Of a stretch of DNA of 16,389 nucleotides, positions 1-7,070 are shown piece by piece; position 1 is the stretch's first letter; every line of letters begins with the position of its first letter. A program made the translations under genes and the position numbers. The stretch covers positions 1 to 16,389 of the forward strand of contig DRKO01000060.1 of assembly GCA_011051745.1 (NCBI GenBank), read 5' to 3'. The notes under the pieces were generated by a model that had not been told where the DNA came from, did no database searches, and saw nothing but the letters and a program-made list of their open reading frames with translations. The DNA comes from Chloroflexota bacterium. GTDB lineage: Bacteria; Chloroflexota; Anaerolineae; Aggregatilineales; UBA3940.

Positions 1-105
1 AATATGCCTCCAGAGCACTGCTCCCCATTTCCACTCTCCCTCTTCACTCCTTTACCCACAGTTTCCCCCATCCCCGTTTTACGTACAACTTTCAGTGTCA
101 ATCCC

Positions 106-134
106 TTGACAGATCAGATCATATGTTCTAAAAT
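106..134 (+). promoter_or_regulatory. Sigma70-type promoter of the VOC gene
   Basis: A perfect -35 TTGACA (106-111) is followed, after exactly 17 bases, by TAAAAT (129-134), five of six matches to the -10 consensus. Transcription would start near 141, giving a leader of about 44 nt that contains the AAGGAG ribosome site (172-177). It is the best promoter match I found in the window. The -10 lies inside a palindrome, so the promoter is probably repressible. Confidence 0.7.
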
Positions 135-142
135 TAGAACAT
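123..142. promoter_or_regulatory. Operator-like 20-bp palindrome over the -10
   Basis: ATGTTCTAA (123-131), two bases, then TTAGAACAT (134-142) form a perfect inverted repeat with 9-bp arms. It covers the whole -10 hexamer of the VOC promoter, the classic place for a repressor site. A second half-site follows: GAAC (137-140), four bases, GTTC (145-148). That spacing is the one seen in Gram-positive LexA boxes (GAAC-N4-GTTC), but a VOC protein is not a usual SOS gene. A MarR, PadR or TetR-type repressor is equally possible. The regulator is not encoded in the window. Confidence 0.55.
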
Positions 143-184
143 CAGTTCCACTGAAACAGCCTCACTCAATTAAGGAGCACAGAG

Positions 185-547
185 ATGGGCAAGCGAGCGA
201 TCATTCACCTTGAAATTCCCGCCGAGGACAGAGACGCCACGGCCCGGTTTTACCGGGAGGTGTTCGGCTGGAGCTTCACCCACGTGGACGAGTCCATGTC
301 CTACCCCTACACCCTCTTTATGACGGACAACATCGGGGGCGGCTACGCCCAGGTGGGGGAACTCCAGCCGGGCGACGTGATCGTCTACGTCGAGAGCGCC
401 GACATCGAAGCCGACCTCAGGAAGATAGAGGAACTGGGCGGGAAGACAGTCGTCCCCAGGACTGAGATCACAGATGTTGGCTGGTTCGCGATCTTCAGCG
501 ATCCGACGGGGAACAAGCTGGCGCTGTTCAGGGAGGAGGGGAAGTAG
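185..547 (+). CDS. VOC-fold (glyoxalase/dioxygenase-like) protein
   Basis: A 120-residue cytosolic protein of the vicinal oxygen chelate superfamily, in which paired beta-alpha-beta-beta-beta modules form a small active-site cup, often in dimers. Family marks are the N-terminal IIHLEIPAEDRDATARFYREVFGW (within residues 6-29, with His8 at the usual first metal position) and the C-terminal SDPTGNKLALF (105-115). The acidic residue that normally ends the last strand (as in LWE) is replaced by Phe-Arg, so the standard metal site may be incomplete. The length is usual for a single-domain member. The ATG is fixed by AAGGAG seven bases upstream. It is monocistronic by appearance, behind a strong promoter with a palindromic operator, which suggests an inducible role. 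The substrate cannot be told: members include lyases, dioxygenases and drug- or metal-resistance proteins. Confidence 0.85.
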   Translation: MGKRAIIHLEIPAEDRDATARFYREVFGWSFTHVDESMSYPYTLFMTDNIGGGYAQVGELQPGDVIVYVESADIEADLRKIEELGGKTVVPRTEITDVGWFAIFSDPTGNKLALFREEGK

Positions 548-550
548 TCT

Positions 551-579
551 CCCCTGCATCAGGATAAGCCGGGCAGGGG
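551..579 (+). terminator. Hairpin after the VOC gene, possible terminator
   Basis: CCCCTGC (551-557) and GCAGGGG (573-579) are perfect 7-bp arms around a 15-base loop, starting three bases after the VOC stop codon. No T-tract follows (CAAAAGCGG), so it is not a classic intrinsic terminator. It could act as an RNA-end stabiliser or a weak terminator. Confidence 0.35.
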
Positions 580-632
580 CAAAAGCGGTACACTCTACAC
601 ATCATCCGTCTCCCTGACAGACAATCCGACAG

Positions 633-2147
633 GTGGTAACGACCTTGAACGATGTGAGTGTACCCTCCCTGCCCGCCCGTACCACGCCGCCTTGGCCGGA
701 GATCGGCCTGCTGTTGCTGGCTTTCGGCCTGCGCCTGCACCGGCTGACGCTGTTCCCCCTCTTCATTGACGAGGCCTTTCACATCCGCTGGGCGCGTGAG
801 ACGCTCGCCCTGCACCCCTTTGGCGGCATCCCGGACGGCAAGCCCCTGATCGGGTGGGCGCTTGCCCCGCTGTGGCCGTTTGAAAACGCGCTGTGGGTCT
901 CGCGGGCGGCGATCGTGCTGGCCGGGACGCTGGGGCTGGCCGCTCTGCTGGGGATCGGGCGGAGCCTGCTGGGGCGACGATCCGCGCTGGTGGCCGGGCT
1001 GGTATACGCCTTTCTGCCCTATGCCTTCTTCTTCGAGCGTCTGGCGCTCGCCGATCCTCTGGCCGCCGCCCTGGGGCTTGTAGCGGGCTGGCTGATCGTT
1101 GTCGGCCTGCGCGGAGAGGACAGGCGACTGGCCGCGCTGGCCGGGGCCGCACTGGCGCTGGCCGTGCTGGGCAAGCTCCCGATGGTCGTCATGCTGGCTG
1201 TCCCCGCGCTGGCCTGGCTGCTGCTCGCCCCCCGGCGAGACGCGCTGCCCCTTCTGCTCTGGATGTACGTCGTCTGCCTTGCGATCCTCGTGCCGGTCTT
1301 CGCGCTCGGCTGGTGGCGCACCGCCGCAACCGGTCTGGGCAACGCGCAGCGCTTTACCAGCGTCGCGCCGGGGACGCTCCCCCTCCGTCTCTGGAGCAAC
1401 GCCCGCCTGTTCGGCGTGTGGCTGGGGCAGTACGTCGGCTGGCCGGTGCTGGCAATGGCCGGAGCGGGGATCGTGTGGGGCGCGATCCGCCGTGAGCGGG
1501 GCACGCTGTTCATCGCCGGGCTGGCGTTGCTGCCCACGCTGGAGTTCTGGGTCCTCTCGACTCACCCCCTCCCCCGCTACTACCTCCTCGGCACGGGCGC
1601 GATGCTGCTTCTGGCAGGCGCGTTCGCCTGCTGGATCGTGGACCGCCTGCGGGCGGTCAGCACATGGGCAGCCCGGATCGTCGGGCTGGCTGGGCTGCTG
1701 ATCGTCCTCGCCCCGGCGGTCGGCTTCCTGAAAACGGCTTACACCGCCCCCGCCTCTCTCCCGCTGGTAACGATGGATCGGCTGGACTACATCGAGCTGA
1801 ACACCTCCGGCTACGGGCTGGAGGACGCCGCCCTCTGGCTCGAATCGTATGCCGCCCGCTCGCCGGGTGTCACGGTGATCTGCACCGCCCGCATCACCTG
1901 CGACCGGCTGAGCGTCTATCTGTACGGAACACCCGGCCTCCGCTTTGCCCGCACCGACGTTCTCACGCCGGAGTGGGTACATCGGGAGACCTCCGCCGGA
2001 CGGACGGTGCTGCTGACCGAGGACGACCCGCCACATGGCGACCCCTTCGATCCGGGCGCAGAGTACGAACTGGAGCCGGTGGCCCGCTTTGAGCGACCCG
2101 GTCGGCAAAGTCGTTTTGAGGTATACTACCTAGAAAGAAAACGGTAA
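633..2147 (+). CDS. GT39-like membrane glycosyltransferase (ArnT/PMT type)
   Basis: A multi-spanning GT-C fold protein that should move a sugar from a polyprenyl-phosphate donor to an acceptor on the outer face of the membrane. Evidence is the signature FIDEAFHIRWA just after the first hydrophobic helix (Asp46-Glu47, the catalytic-loop acidic pair of the family), a second acidic motif FFFERLALADPL (132-143), and a series of hydrophobic helices to about residue 370. A soluble C-terminal part of about 130 residues follows. At 504 residues it is within the family's size. The start is uncertain: GTG at 633 has no ribosome site, whereas TTG at 645 has AGGTGG eight bases upstream and would give a 500-residue protein. 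No terminator separates it from the kinase gene 71 bp downstream, so read-through is possible. Acceptor and sugar are unknown. Confidence 0.8.
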   Translation: MVTTLNDVSVPSLPARTTPPWPEIGLLLLAFGLRLHRLTLFPLFIDEAFHIRWARETLALHPFGGIPDGKPLIGWALAPLWPFENALWVSRAAIVLAGTLGLAALLGIGRSLLGRRSALVAGLVYAFLPYAFFFERLALADPLAAALGLVAGWLIVVGLRGEDRRLAALAGAALALAVLGKLPMVVMLAVPALAWLLLAPRRDALPLLLWMYVVCLAILVPVFALGWWRTAATGLGNAQRFTSVAPGTLPLRLWSNARLFGVWLGQYVGWPVLAMAGAGIVWGAIRRERGTLFIAGLALLPTLEFWVLSTHPLPRYYLLGTGAMLLLAGAFACWIVDRLRAVSTWAARIVGLAGLLIVLAPAVGFLKTAYTAPASLPLVTMDRLDYIELNTSGYGLEDAALWLESYAARSPGVTVICTARITCDRLSVYLYGTPGLRFARTDVLTPEWVHRETSAGRTVLLTEDDPPHGDPFDPGAEYELEPVARFERPGRQSRFEVYYLERKR

Positions 2148-2154
2148 TAATTAT

Positions 2155-2191
2155 CCCGAACTCGGGGCATGGCGGTAGCGCTGGCCGCCAT
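2155..2191 (+). other. Small hairpins in the 2148-2218 gap
   Basis: Between the glycosyltransferase and the first kinase lie two inverted repeats: CCCG (2155-2158) with CGGG (2163-2166), and ATGGCGG (2169-2175) with CCGCCAT (2185-2191). Neither is followed by a T-tract, and the second ends 11 bases before the kinase ribosome site (GGGAGG, 2203-2208). They are more likely mRNA structure or processing elements than a terminator. I see no convincing promoter here. Confidence 0.35.
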
Positions 2192-2218
2192 GAGAGATAC
2201 GAGGGAGGCGGAAACGTC

Positions 2219-3655
2219 ATGGCACTACACGAGAGTCAGCGCACCTCGCTGTACATTGAAGCTATCGAGAAACTGGAGCGGGGCGAAGCGGACGACCTCC
2301 TGACCCTCCTTCCCCCCTCTGTCAGTGAAGCAGACGGCATAGGACGGGCCCTCCTCTCTCTGGCCCGCACCCTGAGAAGCGAGCGCCAGCGCCAGCAACA
2401 CCTTGACCGGATCATCAACCAGATCAACGCTGGCCTTCTGCTTGACGAGATACTGGAGAACACCTACCGCGACTTCCGCGAGATCATCCCCTATAATCGG
2501 ATCGGCCTCTCGCGCATTGAAGACAACGGCCAGACCGTCCGATCCTGCTGGGTGAAGAGCGATCAGGCCCCTGTGCGGCTCAGGAAGGGATACGCGGCCC
2601 CGCTGGAAGGCAGCAGCCTGCAGCGGATCATCGAGACCGGCCAGCCGCGCATCATCAACGATCTGGAGGCTTACCTCCGTGCCAAGCCCCGCTCGGCCTC
2701 CACCCGTCTGATCGTCGCCGAGGGGATGCGTTCTTCGCTCACCTGCCCGCTCATCGCCAACGGCAGGCCGATCGGCTTCCTCTTCTTCTCCAGCGTCGAG
2801 CCCAACACATACGACAGCGTGCATGTGGAGACCTTCCTCCAGATCGCCGAGCGGCTTTCGCTCATCGTCTGGCAGGGCTGGCAGGCCTCGGAACTGCTGG
2901 CCCAGAAGGAGATCATCGAGCAGCAGAACGAGGAACTGGAGCGTCTGAACGAGATAAAAAACACCTTTCTGGGCATGGCCGCCCATGACCTGCGCAACCC
3001 GATCTCCGTCATCCAGACGGCCAGCTATCTGCTGGAAGAGGCCCTCGCCGCGCTGGATAACGAGCAGTGGAATTTCGTGGTCGGGGAGGTGTTTCGCCAG
3101 ACGAACCACATGCTGAATCTGGTCAACAACCTGATGGACGTCAGCCTGATCGAGTCGGGCCGCCTGGAACTTGAGATCGAGCCGCTGAGTCTGGCTGATG
3201 TTCTGGAGGAGGCGGTCAGGCATCACGCCGGGCTGGCAGAGTCGAAAGGGAGCACCGTCATTCTGGAGAAAGTCCCCGCCGGAGCGGTCATGGCGGATGC
3301 CACCCGCCTGCGTCAGGTGCTTGATAACCTGATCTCAAACGCCGTCAAATTCTCCCCCGGGGGGAGCACCGTCATCGTCCGCGTCGAGAAAACCGCCGAT
3401 CACTGGTGGATAGGGATACAGGACGAAGGCCCCGGCCTCAGCAGGGAGGATCAGGAGGGACTCTTTCAGTATTTCGTGCGGCTCTCGGCCAGGCCGACCG
3501 GCGGGGAGACTAGCACCGGGCTGGGGCTGGCGATCAGCCGCCGCATGGTCGAGGCGCACGGCGGGGAGATCGGAGTCGAATCTGAGGCAGGGAAAGGAGC
3601 GACTTTCTGGTTCACCCTGCCCCTCGAAACACCCACCGGAGCGGCAAAAGAGTAG
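2219..3655 (+). CDS. Soluble histidine kinase: HAMP-like, GAF, HisKA, HATPase (copy 1)
   Basis: A 478-residue sensor kinase that should autophosphorylate a histidine and pass the phosphate to a response regulator. It has no transmembrane helix. Residues 11-60 resemble a HAMP linker, and 64-215 form a GAF domain. Residues 222-248 form a coiled coil that leads into the DHp helix with the phospho-acceptor His256 (H-box GMAAHDLRNP). The ATPase domain shows the N-box (Asn370 and Asn374 in DNLISNA), G1 (QDEGPG, 401-406), F-box (LFQYF) and G2 (STGLGLA, 432-438). All catalytic residues are present, so it should be active. The start is supported by GGGAGG ten bases upstream. It is followed 93 bp later by a paralogue, about 77% identical by eye in the GAF domain and about 65% in the kinase core. 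No response regulator lies nearby. The ligand is unknown. Confidence 0.93.
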   Translation: MALHESQRTSLYIEAIEKLERGEADDLLTLLPPSVSEADGIGRALLSLARTLRSERQRQQHLDRIINQINAGLLLDEILENTYRDFREIIPYNRIGLSRIEDNGQTVRSCWVKSDQAPVRLRKGYAAPLEGSSLQRIIETGQPRIINDLEAYLRAKPRSASTRLIVAEGMRSSLTCPLIANGRPIGFLFFSSVEPNTYDSVHVETFLQIAERLSLIVWQGWQASELLAQKEIIEQQNEELERLNEIKNTFLGMAAHDLRNPISVIQTASYLLEEALAALDNEQWNFVVGEVFRQTNHMLNLVNNLMDVSLIESGRLELEIEPLSLADVLEEAVRHHAGLAESKGSTVILEKVPAGAVMADATRLRQVLDNLISNAVKFSPGGSTVIVRVEKTADHWWIGIQDEGPGLSREDQEGLFQYFVRLSARPTGGETSTGLGLAISRRMVEAHGGEIGVESEAGKGATFWFTLPLETPTGAAKE

Positions 3656-3691
3656 TAGAGTTCCCCCTTTCCGGGCCGTGAGTCTTCCCCT

Positions 3692-3717
3692 ATCATACGA
3701 CCAGCACGGCATATGAT
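3692..3717. promoter_or_regulatory. Inverted repeat between the two kinases
   Basis: ATCATA (3692-3697) and TATGAT (3712-3717) form a perfect 6-bp inverted repeat with a 14-base spacer, in the 93-bp gap before the second kinase. The first arm also contains TATCAT (3691-3696), a fair -10 match, but the -35 region is poor (TTTCCG). It may be a regulator site or chance. No T-tract hairpin is visible, so the two kinases may share a transcript. Confidence 0.25.
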
Positions 3718-3748
3718 CGTTTGGGAAGGCTCAGCAGGAAACAAACTG

Positions 3749-5176
3749 ATGGACAATGGCTCAGGAAAGGGTTCCGACCCCCGTATTCCGCTCTATATCC
3801 ACGCGACGGAGCGGTTGAAAGAGGGGCATTACCGTCTGCGGATCCCCCTCTCCCCCCGGGACGACCTCAGCAAGCTGGGCCGCGCCCTGCGCGATCTGGC
3901 CCGCTCGCTGGAGATCCGTTACCGGGAACTGCAAAAGCTCGACCGCATCCGGGCCGGTATCAACGCTGGCCTGCTGGTGGATGATATCCTTGAGAAAGTC
4001 TACGAGGACTTCCGCGAGATCATCCCCTACAACCGGATCGGCTTCTCCACCATCGAGGAGAACGGCCAGGTCGTGCGGGCCTACTGGGCCAAAAGCGACC
4101 TGCCGGTGATGTATCTGACGAAGGGCTACGAAGCCCCGCTGGAAGGTAGCAGCCTGCAACGGATCATTGAGACCGGTCAGCCGCGCATCATCAACGATCT
4201 GGAAGAGTACCTTCGCAACAAGCCCGACTCTGAATCCACCCGCCTGATCGTGGAGGAGGGAATCCGCTCCTCGCTCACCTGCCCGCTCATCGCCAGCGGC
4301 GTGCCAATCGGCTTCCTCTTCTTCTCCAGCGCCAGGCCGTATGCTTACCTGAACGCCCATGTCGAGATATTCCAGCGCATCGCCGGGCAGCTTTCCATCA
4401 TCTTGGAAAAGGGGCGGCTGGTCGCCGAACTGATGGAGCAGAAAGCCGCCATCGAACGGCAGAACGAGGAGCTTCGCCGCCTCAACGAGGTGAAGAACGC
4501 CTTCGTCGGCATGGCGGCCCACGACCTGCGCAACCCGATCGCCGCCGTCCAGACGGCGGCTGACTTCCTGCTCGAAGCCGGGGACACTCTCGACGAGGAG
4601 ACGCGTCGCGAAATCCTTCAGGACATCGTCGCCCAGACCCGCCACATGCTGGGGCTGATCAACGATCTGCTCGATGTCAGCCAGATTGAGGCCGGAACGC
4701 TGGAGCTGGACCTCCAGCCGGTCGCTGTGAAGGACTTTCTGGAGGAAGCCGTACACCGGCACACCGGGCTTGCTGCCCCCAAGGGGACGAAGGTCCTTCT
4801 GGAACCTGTCCCGGAGGGAACCGTCATGGCCGACCCGCTCCGACTGCGGCAGGTGATAGACAACCTGATCTCGAACGCCGTCAAATACTCGCCCCCCGGC
4901 AGCACCGTCACCGTCCGCGCCGAGCGGAACCCCGGCTACTGGCGGATCAGCGTGCAGGACGAAGGCCCCGGAATCAGCAAAGAGGAGCAGCAGAACCTCT
5001 TCCAGTACTTCACCCGCCTTTCGACAAGGCCAACCGGCGACGAGCCGAGCACCGGCCTGGGGCTGGCGATCAGCCGCCGCATGGTCGAGGCGCACGGCGG
5101 GGAAATCGGAGTCGAATCTGAGCCGGGGAAGGGATCAACCTTCTGGTTCACCCTGCCGGATCAGGCGGCGGGATGA
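3749..5176 (+). CDS. Soluble histidine kinase: HAMP-like, GAF, HisKA, HATPase (copy 2)
   Basis: Paralogue of the preceding kinase, with the same domain order and no membrane segment. An upstream in-frame ATG at 3713 would add 12 residues but has no ribosome site. ATG 3749 has CAGGAA eight bases upstream and gives an N-terminus that lines up with copy 1 (phospho-acceptor His258 against His256 there), so I chose it; the protein is 475 residues. Residues about 15-62 (RLKEGHYRLRIPLSPRDDL then LGRALRDLARSLE) look clearly HAMP-like. The GAF domain spans about 66-217. H-box MAAHDLRNP, N-box DNLISNA, G1 QDEGPG and G2 STGLGLA are all intact. A run of 24 residues in the GAF domain is identical in both copies, while the DHp helices differ strongly. 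The gene ends just before a hairpin terminator and is convergent with the radical SAM gene. Confidence 0.93.
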   Translation: MDNGSGKGSDPRIPLYIHATERLKEGHYRLRIPLSPRDDLSKLGRALRDLARSLEIRYRELQKLDRIRAGINAGLLVDDILEKVYEDFREIIPYNRIGFSTIEENGQVVRAYWAKSDLPVMYLTKGYEAPLEGSSLQRIIETGQPRIINDLEEYLRNKPDSESTRLIVEEGIRSSLTCPLIASGVPIGFLFFSSARPYAYLNAHVEIFQRIAGQLSIILEKGRLVAELMEQKAAIERQNEELRRLNEVKNAFVGMAAHDLRNPIAAVQTAADFLLEAGDTLDEETRREILQDIVAQTRHMLGLINDLLDVSQIEAGTLELDLQPVAVKDFLEEAVHRHTGLAAPKGTKVLLEPVPEGTVMADPLRLRQVIDNLISNAVKYSPPGSTVTVRAERNPGYWRISVQDEGPGISKEEQQNLFQYFTRLSTRPTGDEPSTGLGLAISRRMVEAHGGEIGVESEPGKGSTFWFTLPDQAAG

Positions 5177-5198
5177 CGACGCGGGGACAGGATTTCGG

Positions 5199-5240
5199 AA
5201 GGGCGGCGGCGTTCCGGGAACACCACCGCCCTTTTCTCGT
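5199..5240 (+). terminator. Intrinsic terminator after the kinase pair
   Basis: A 16-position stem, 5199-5214 with 5218-5233 around a CGG loop, is followed by TTTT and a pyrimidine-rich run. In plus-strand RNA it has two C-A mismatches (5207/5225 and 5210/5222). In minus-strand RNA the same positions are G-U wobbles, so that hairpin is fully paired but lacks a U-tract. It sits between convergent genes and probably serves the kinase transcript, perhaps also slowing the opposing one. Confidence 0.65.
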
Positions 5241-5273
5241 CTTCAGCGGGACATAGCGTTTGAGCGCAGGCCG

Positions 5274-6539
5274 TCACTTGACCGGCTGTGGCTCTTTTTC
5301 GGGTTCCTTCTGCGGCTCTATGTCGGTTTCAAGCTGAGGGTGCAGGTAACCGCCGTATAGCCGCCACTCGTCCATGCGGCACGAGTTGATCAGCGTGCCG
5401 TCGTAGACGCACATATCCGGGCAGGAATCGCACATGTCCACCCGGCCATCGGGCAGCAGATCAGGGGCCTGAACGATGCCAATGGTTTGCAGGTACACAG
5501 GGGAGAAGAGGAGGATCGGCTTGCGAACCACCGTCCGCAGGTAGTTTCGCCATGTCTGGCGCACTTTTTCGTCGAAGACGCCGGTCAGGAAGACCTTGCG
5601 CCCCACCCGGTTGCTGCGCCGGTAGGTCAGGTACGTGCCCTTGAACCAGTGATGCCACACCTGCACAGCCTCCATCACGCGCGGGCCGATTGAGCCGAGC
5701 ATGTGCCCGCCCTTCAGCCCGATCTGGACGCCCATCAGCCACTTGATCGAGTCGTGGCGCTGCGTGCCGTTCAGGTAAGCCGAGGCGTCGTAGTGGGGGA
5801 ACTCCGAGCGAATCTTGGCCCACACATCCTGTGACGTGACGCCCGCGTCCTCCGCGATCTCCTGTTCAAGAGCGTAGCCCAGCTCCTGAGGGGTGACCCG
5901 CTCGCCGCTGGGCGTGTAGTACTGCACGCCGGTATCCAGCCCCGCCGCGCGGAACGTGATAAACACCAGCCCGTGCACCTTGTCAATGTGCTTGTTGCCC
6001 CAGCGCACCACGTCGTTAATCTGGTCGAAGTTAGACCGGTAAACCGTCATCCCGAAGTTGCAGTACAGCCCGCCCACCGAGGCGACCAGTTCCATCAACT
6101 CCTCGCGCAGTTCGTTCAGCTCGGCTTCGGTCTTCCCGTTCCAGCGCGGGCTGCGCTTCTGGAGACTGTCCACGTGGAAGGCGATCCCCAGTGCGCCCGC
6201 CTTCTTCAACTCCACCAGAATCTCGCGGGTAAGGGCCTGCCCGTTGGAGAGCACCAGCGGCTCGATCCCCTGTTCCTTGATGAATGCGACCAGTTCGACG
6301 ATGTCAGGGTGGAGGAGTGGCTCGCCACCGGCAATGCTGACGTTATAGATGTTGCGCCAGCGCTTCATGAACAGGACATCTTCCTTGAGTTCCTCCAGCG
6401 ACTTATGCCCCTCGATTTGCTGGCGATAACACCCCAGACAGTAGATGTTGCACTTGTCCGTCGTCTCCAGCCAGCCAATGGGGTTGTCGTTCATTGACCA
6501 GGGCATACGGTACAGGTTGCGCTTGTCCAGTACTTCCAT
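5274..6539 (-). CDS. Radical SAM enzyme with C-terminal Cys cluster motif, function unassigned
   Basis: A 421-residue cytosolic radical SAM protein. The S-adenosylmethionine-binding [4Fe-4S] motif is CNIYCLGC (Cys30, Cys34, Cys37), the CX3CX2C form. GGEP at 71-74 contacts the SAM amino group, and LVLSNG (95-100) is the usual third strand motif. After the core barrel (about 20-220) come some 140 residues that I cannot assign, then Cys370, Cys373, Cys377 and Cys387 (C-x2-C-x3-C-x9-C). These could bind an auxiliary iron-sulfur cluster, as in SPASM or twitch enzymes, but the spacing does not match SPASM as I know it. The tail is a low-complexity Glu/Pro/Lys stretch. The start is fixed by AAGGAGGG six bases upstream. 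It is transcribed alone, from a promoter near 6800, with a long leader. Its neighbours give no clue to the substrate, so I do not name a reaction. Confidence 0.88.
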   Translation of the reverse strand: MEVLDKRNLYRMPWSMNDNPIGWLETTDKCNIYCLGCYRQQIEGHKSLEELKEDVLFMKRWRNIYNVSIAGGEPLLHPDIVELVAFIKEQGIEPLVLSNGQALTREILVELKKAGALGIAFHVDSLQKRSPRWNGKTEAELNELREELMELVASVGGLYCNFGMTVYRSNFDQINDVVRWGNKHIDKVHGLVFITFRAAGLDTGVQYYTPSGERVTPQELGYALEQEIAEDAGVTSQDVWAKIRSEFPHYDASAYLNGTQRHDSIKWLMGVQIGLKGGHMLGSIGPRVMEAVQVWHHWFKGTYLTYRRSNRVGRKVFLTGVFDEKVRQTWRNYLRTVVRKPILLFSPVYLQTIGIVQAPDLLPDGRVDMCDSCPDMCVYDGTLINSCRMDEWRLYGGYLHPQLETDIEPQKEPEKEPQPVK

Positions 6540-6576
6540 GGCCGTCCCTCCTTAGTGTGGTGATTGCTGCTGCCTT

Positions 6577-6699
6577 CTGCCGGATGTGCCCGGCAGCCGG
6601 GGCCCCGGACGGAGGCTCACCGGCGAGGAGAAGCCGTATGCTGTTCTCAGCATGCTTCCTTTGATTTTTTCTCCCGGAAGGCCCGCTATACCAGGGCCT
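6577..6699 (-). promoter_or_regulatory. Structured 5' leader of the radical SAM gene
   Basis: Three perfect hairpins stand in the leader read leftward: AGGCCC/GGGCCT (6679-6684 with 6694-6699), ATGCTG/CAGCAT with a four-base loop (6638-6643 with 6648-6653), and CTGCCGG/CCGGCAG with a six-base loop (6577-6583 with 6590-6596). A 12-bp palindrome (6597-6608) lies beside the last one. The ribosome site (6546-6553) is left free. The layout resembles a regulatory leader, but I could not match it to a known riboswitch class. Confidence 0.4.
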
Positions 6700-6795
6700 C
6701 ATCACCCCCCTGCAGCCACCCGCCTCTGCGCCTCCGCCGCGACGGCTCAGGAGCCGGAGGACGAGAACAGCCGCACAGAGCGTGTCCCTGCAAGA

Positions 6796-6824
6796 ATGAT
6801 AAAGCCCTGCCCTCTATATCACAA
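6796..6824 (-). promoter_or_regulatory. Promoter of the radical SAM gene
   Basis: On the minus strand, TTGTGA (6824-6819, four of six matches to the -35) is followed after 17 bases by TATCAT (6801-6796, five of six matches to the -10). Transcription would start near 6789 and make a leader of about 250 nt before the start codon. Spacing and direction fit; hexamer strength is moderate. Confidence 0.5.
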
Positions 6825-6983
6825 TAACACAAAATTGAGGAAAAGGATCACTTTGTTTCCTGATAAACGTTAATCGGCTACTTCGGGGAGTGGGGCGGCT
6901 TCCTGACCAATCCGATCCGCTCCCTCGGCCGTACTCATTTCATAGAGCGGCAGGGCGGCAGCCTGCGAACCGCTCCGCTAAAA

Positions 6984-7020
6984 GTGAAATTTATAATTAT
7001 CATAGGTATACTTAATATAC
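6984..7020 (+). promoter_or_regulatory. AT-rich promoter zone of the cytochrome gene
   Basis: This is the most AT-rich part of the divergent region. TATACT (7007-7012, five of six) is preceded at 17 bases by GTGAAA (6984-6989, four of six). A perfect TATAAT also occurs at 6992-6997 but lacks a -35. GTATA (7006-7010) and TATAC (7016-7020) form a small inverted repeat over the -10, which could bind a regulator. The true start site is uncertain between the two. Confidence 0.45.
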
Positions 7021-7070
7021 TTTTGTTGAACTCCAGAACACGCGGGAGCCGGTGACAGGCAGACATCTGC

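Noticed and set aside
137..148. LexA (SOS) box upstream of the VOC gene
   Set aside because: GAAC-N4-GTTC matches the Gram-positive core spacing, but the outer bases do not fit well, the larger palindrome is a better operator, and the gene has no DNA-repair role. Kept only as a possibility in the promoter finding.
4..213. Possible 69-codon gene at the left edge
   Set aside because: It runs through the VOC promoter, palindrome and start codon, has no ribosome site and a biased Pro/Ser composition.
528..2108. A 526-codon open frame on the minus strand opposite the first glycosyltransferase
   Set aside because: Its product is low-complexity (Gln, Arg, Gly, Pro) with no domain, whereas the plus strand gives a clear GT39 protein. 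It is a GC-rich shadow frame. The same holds for the long minus frames at 2225-3226, 3761-5095, 12088-13119 and 14232-15116.
6564..6873. Short plus-strand frames in the divergent region
   Set aside because: They overlap the hairpin-bearing leader and promoter of the radical SAM gene, lack ribosome sites and encode Arg/Pro/Ala-rich sequence typical of chance frames.
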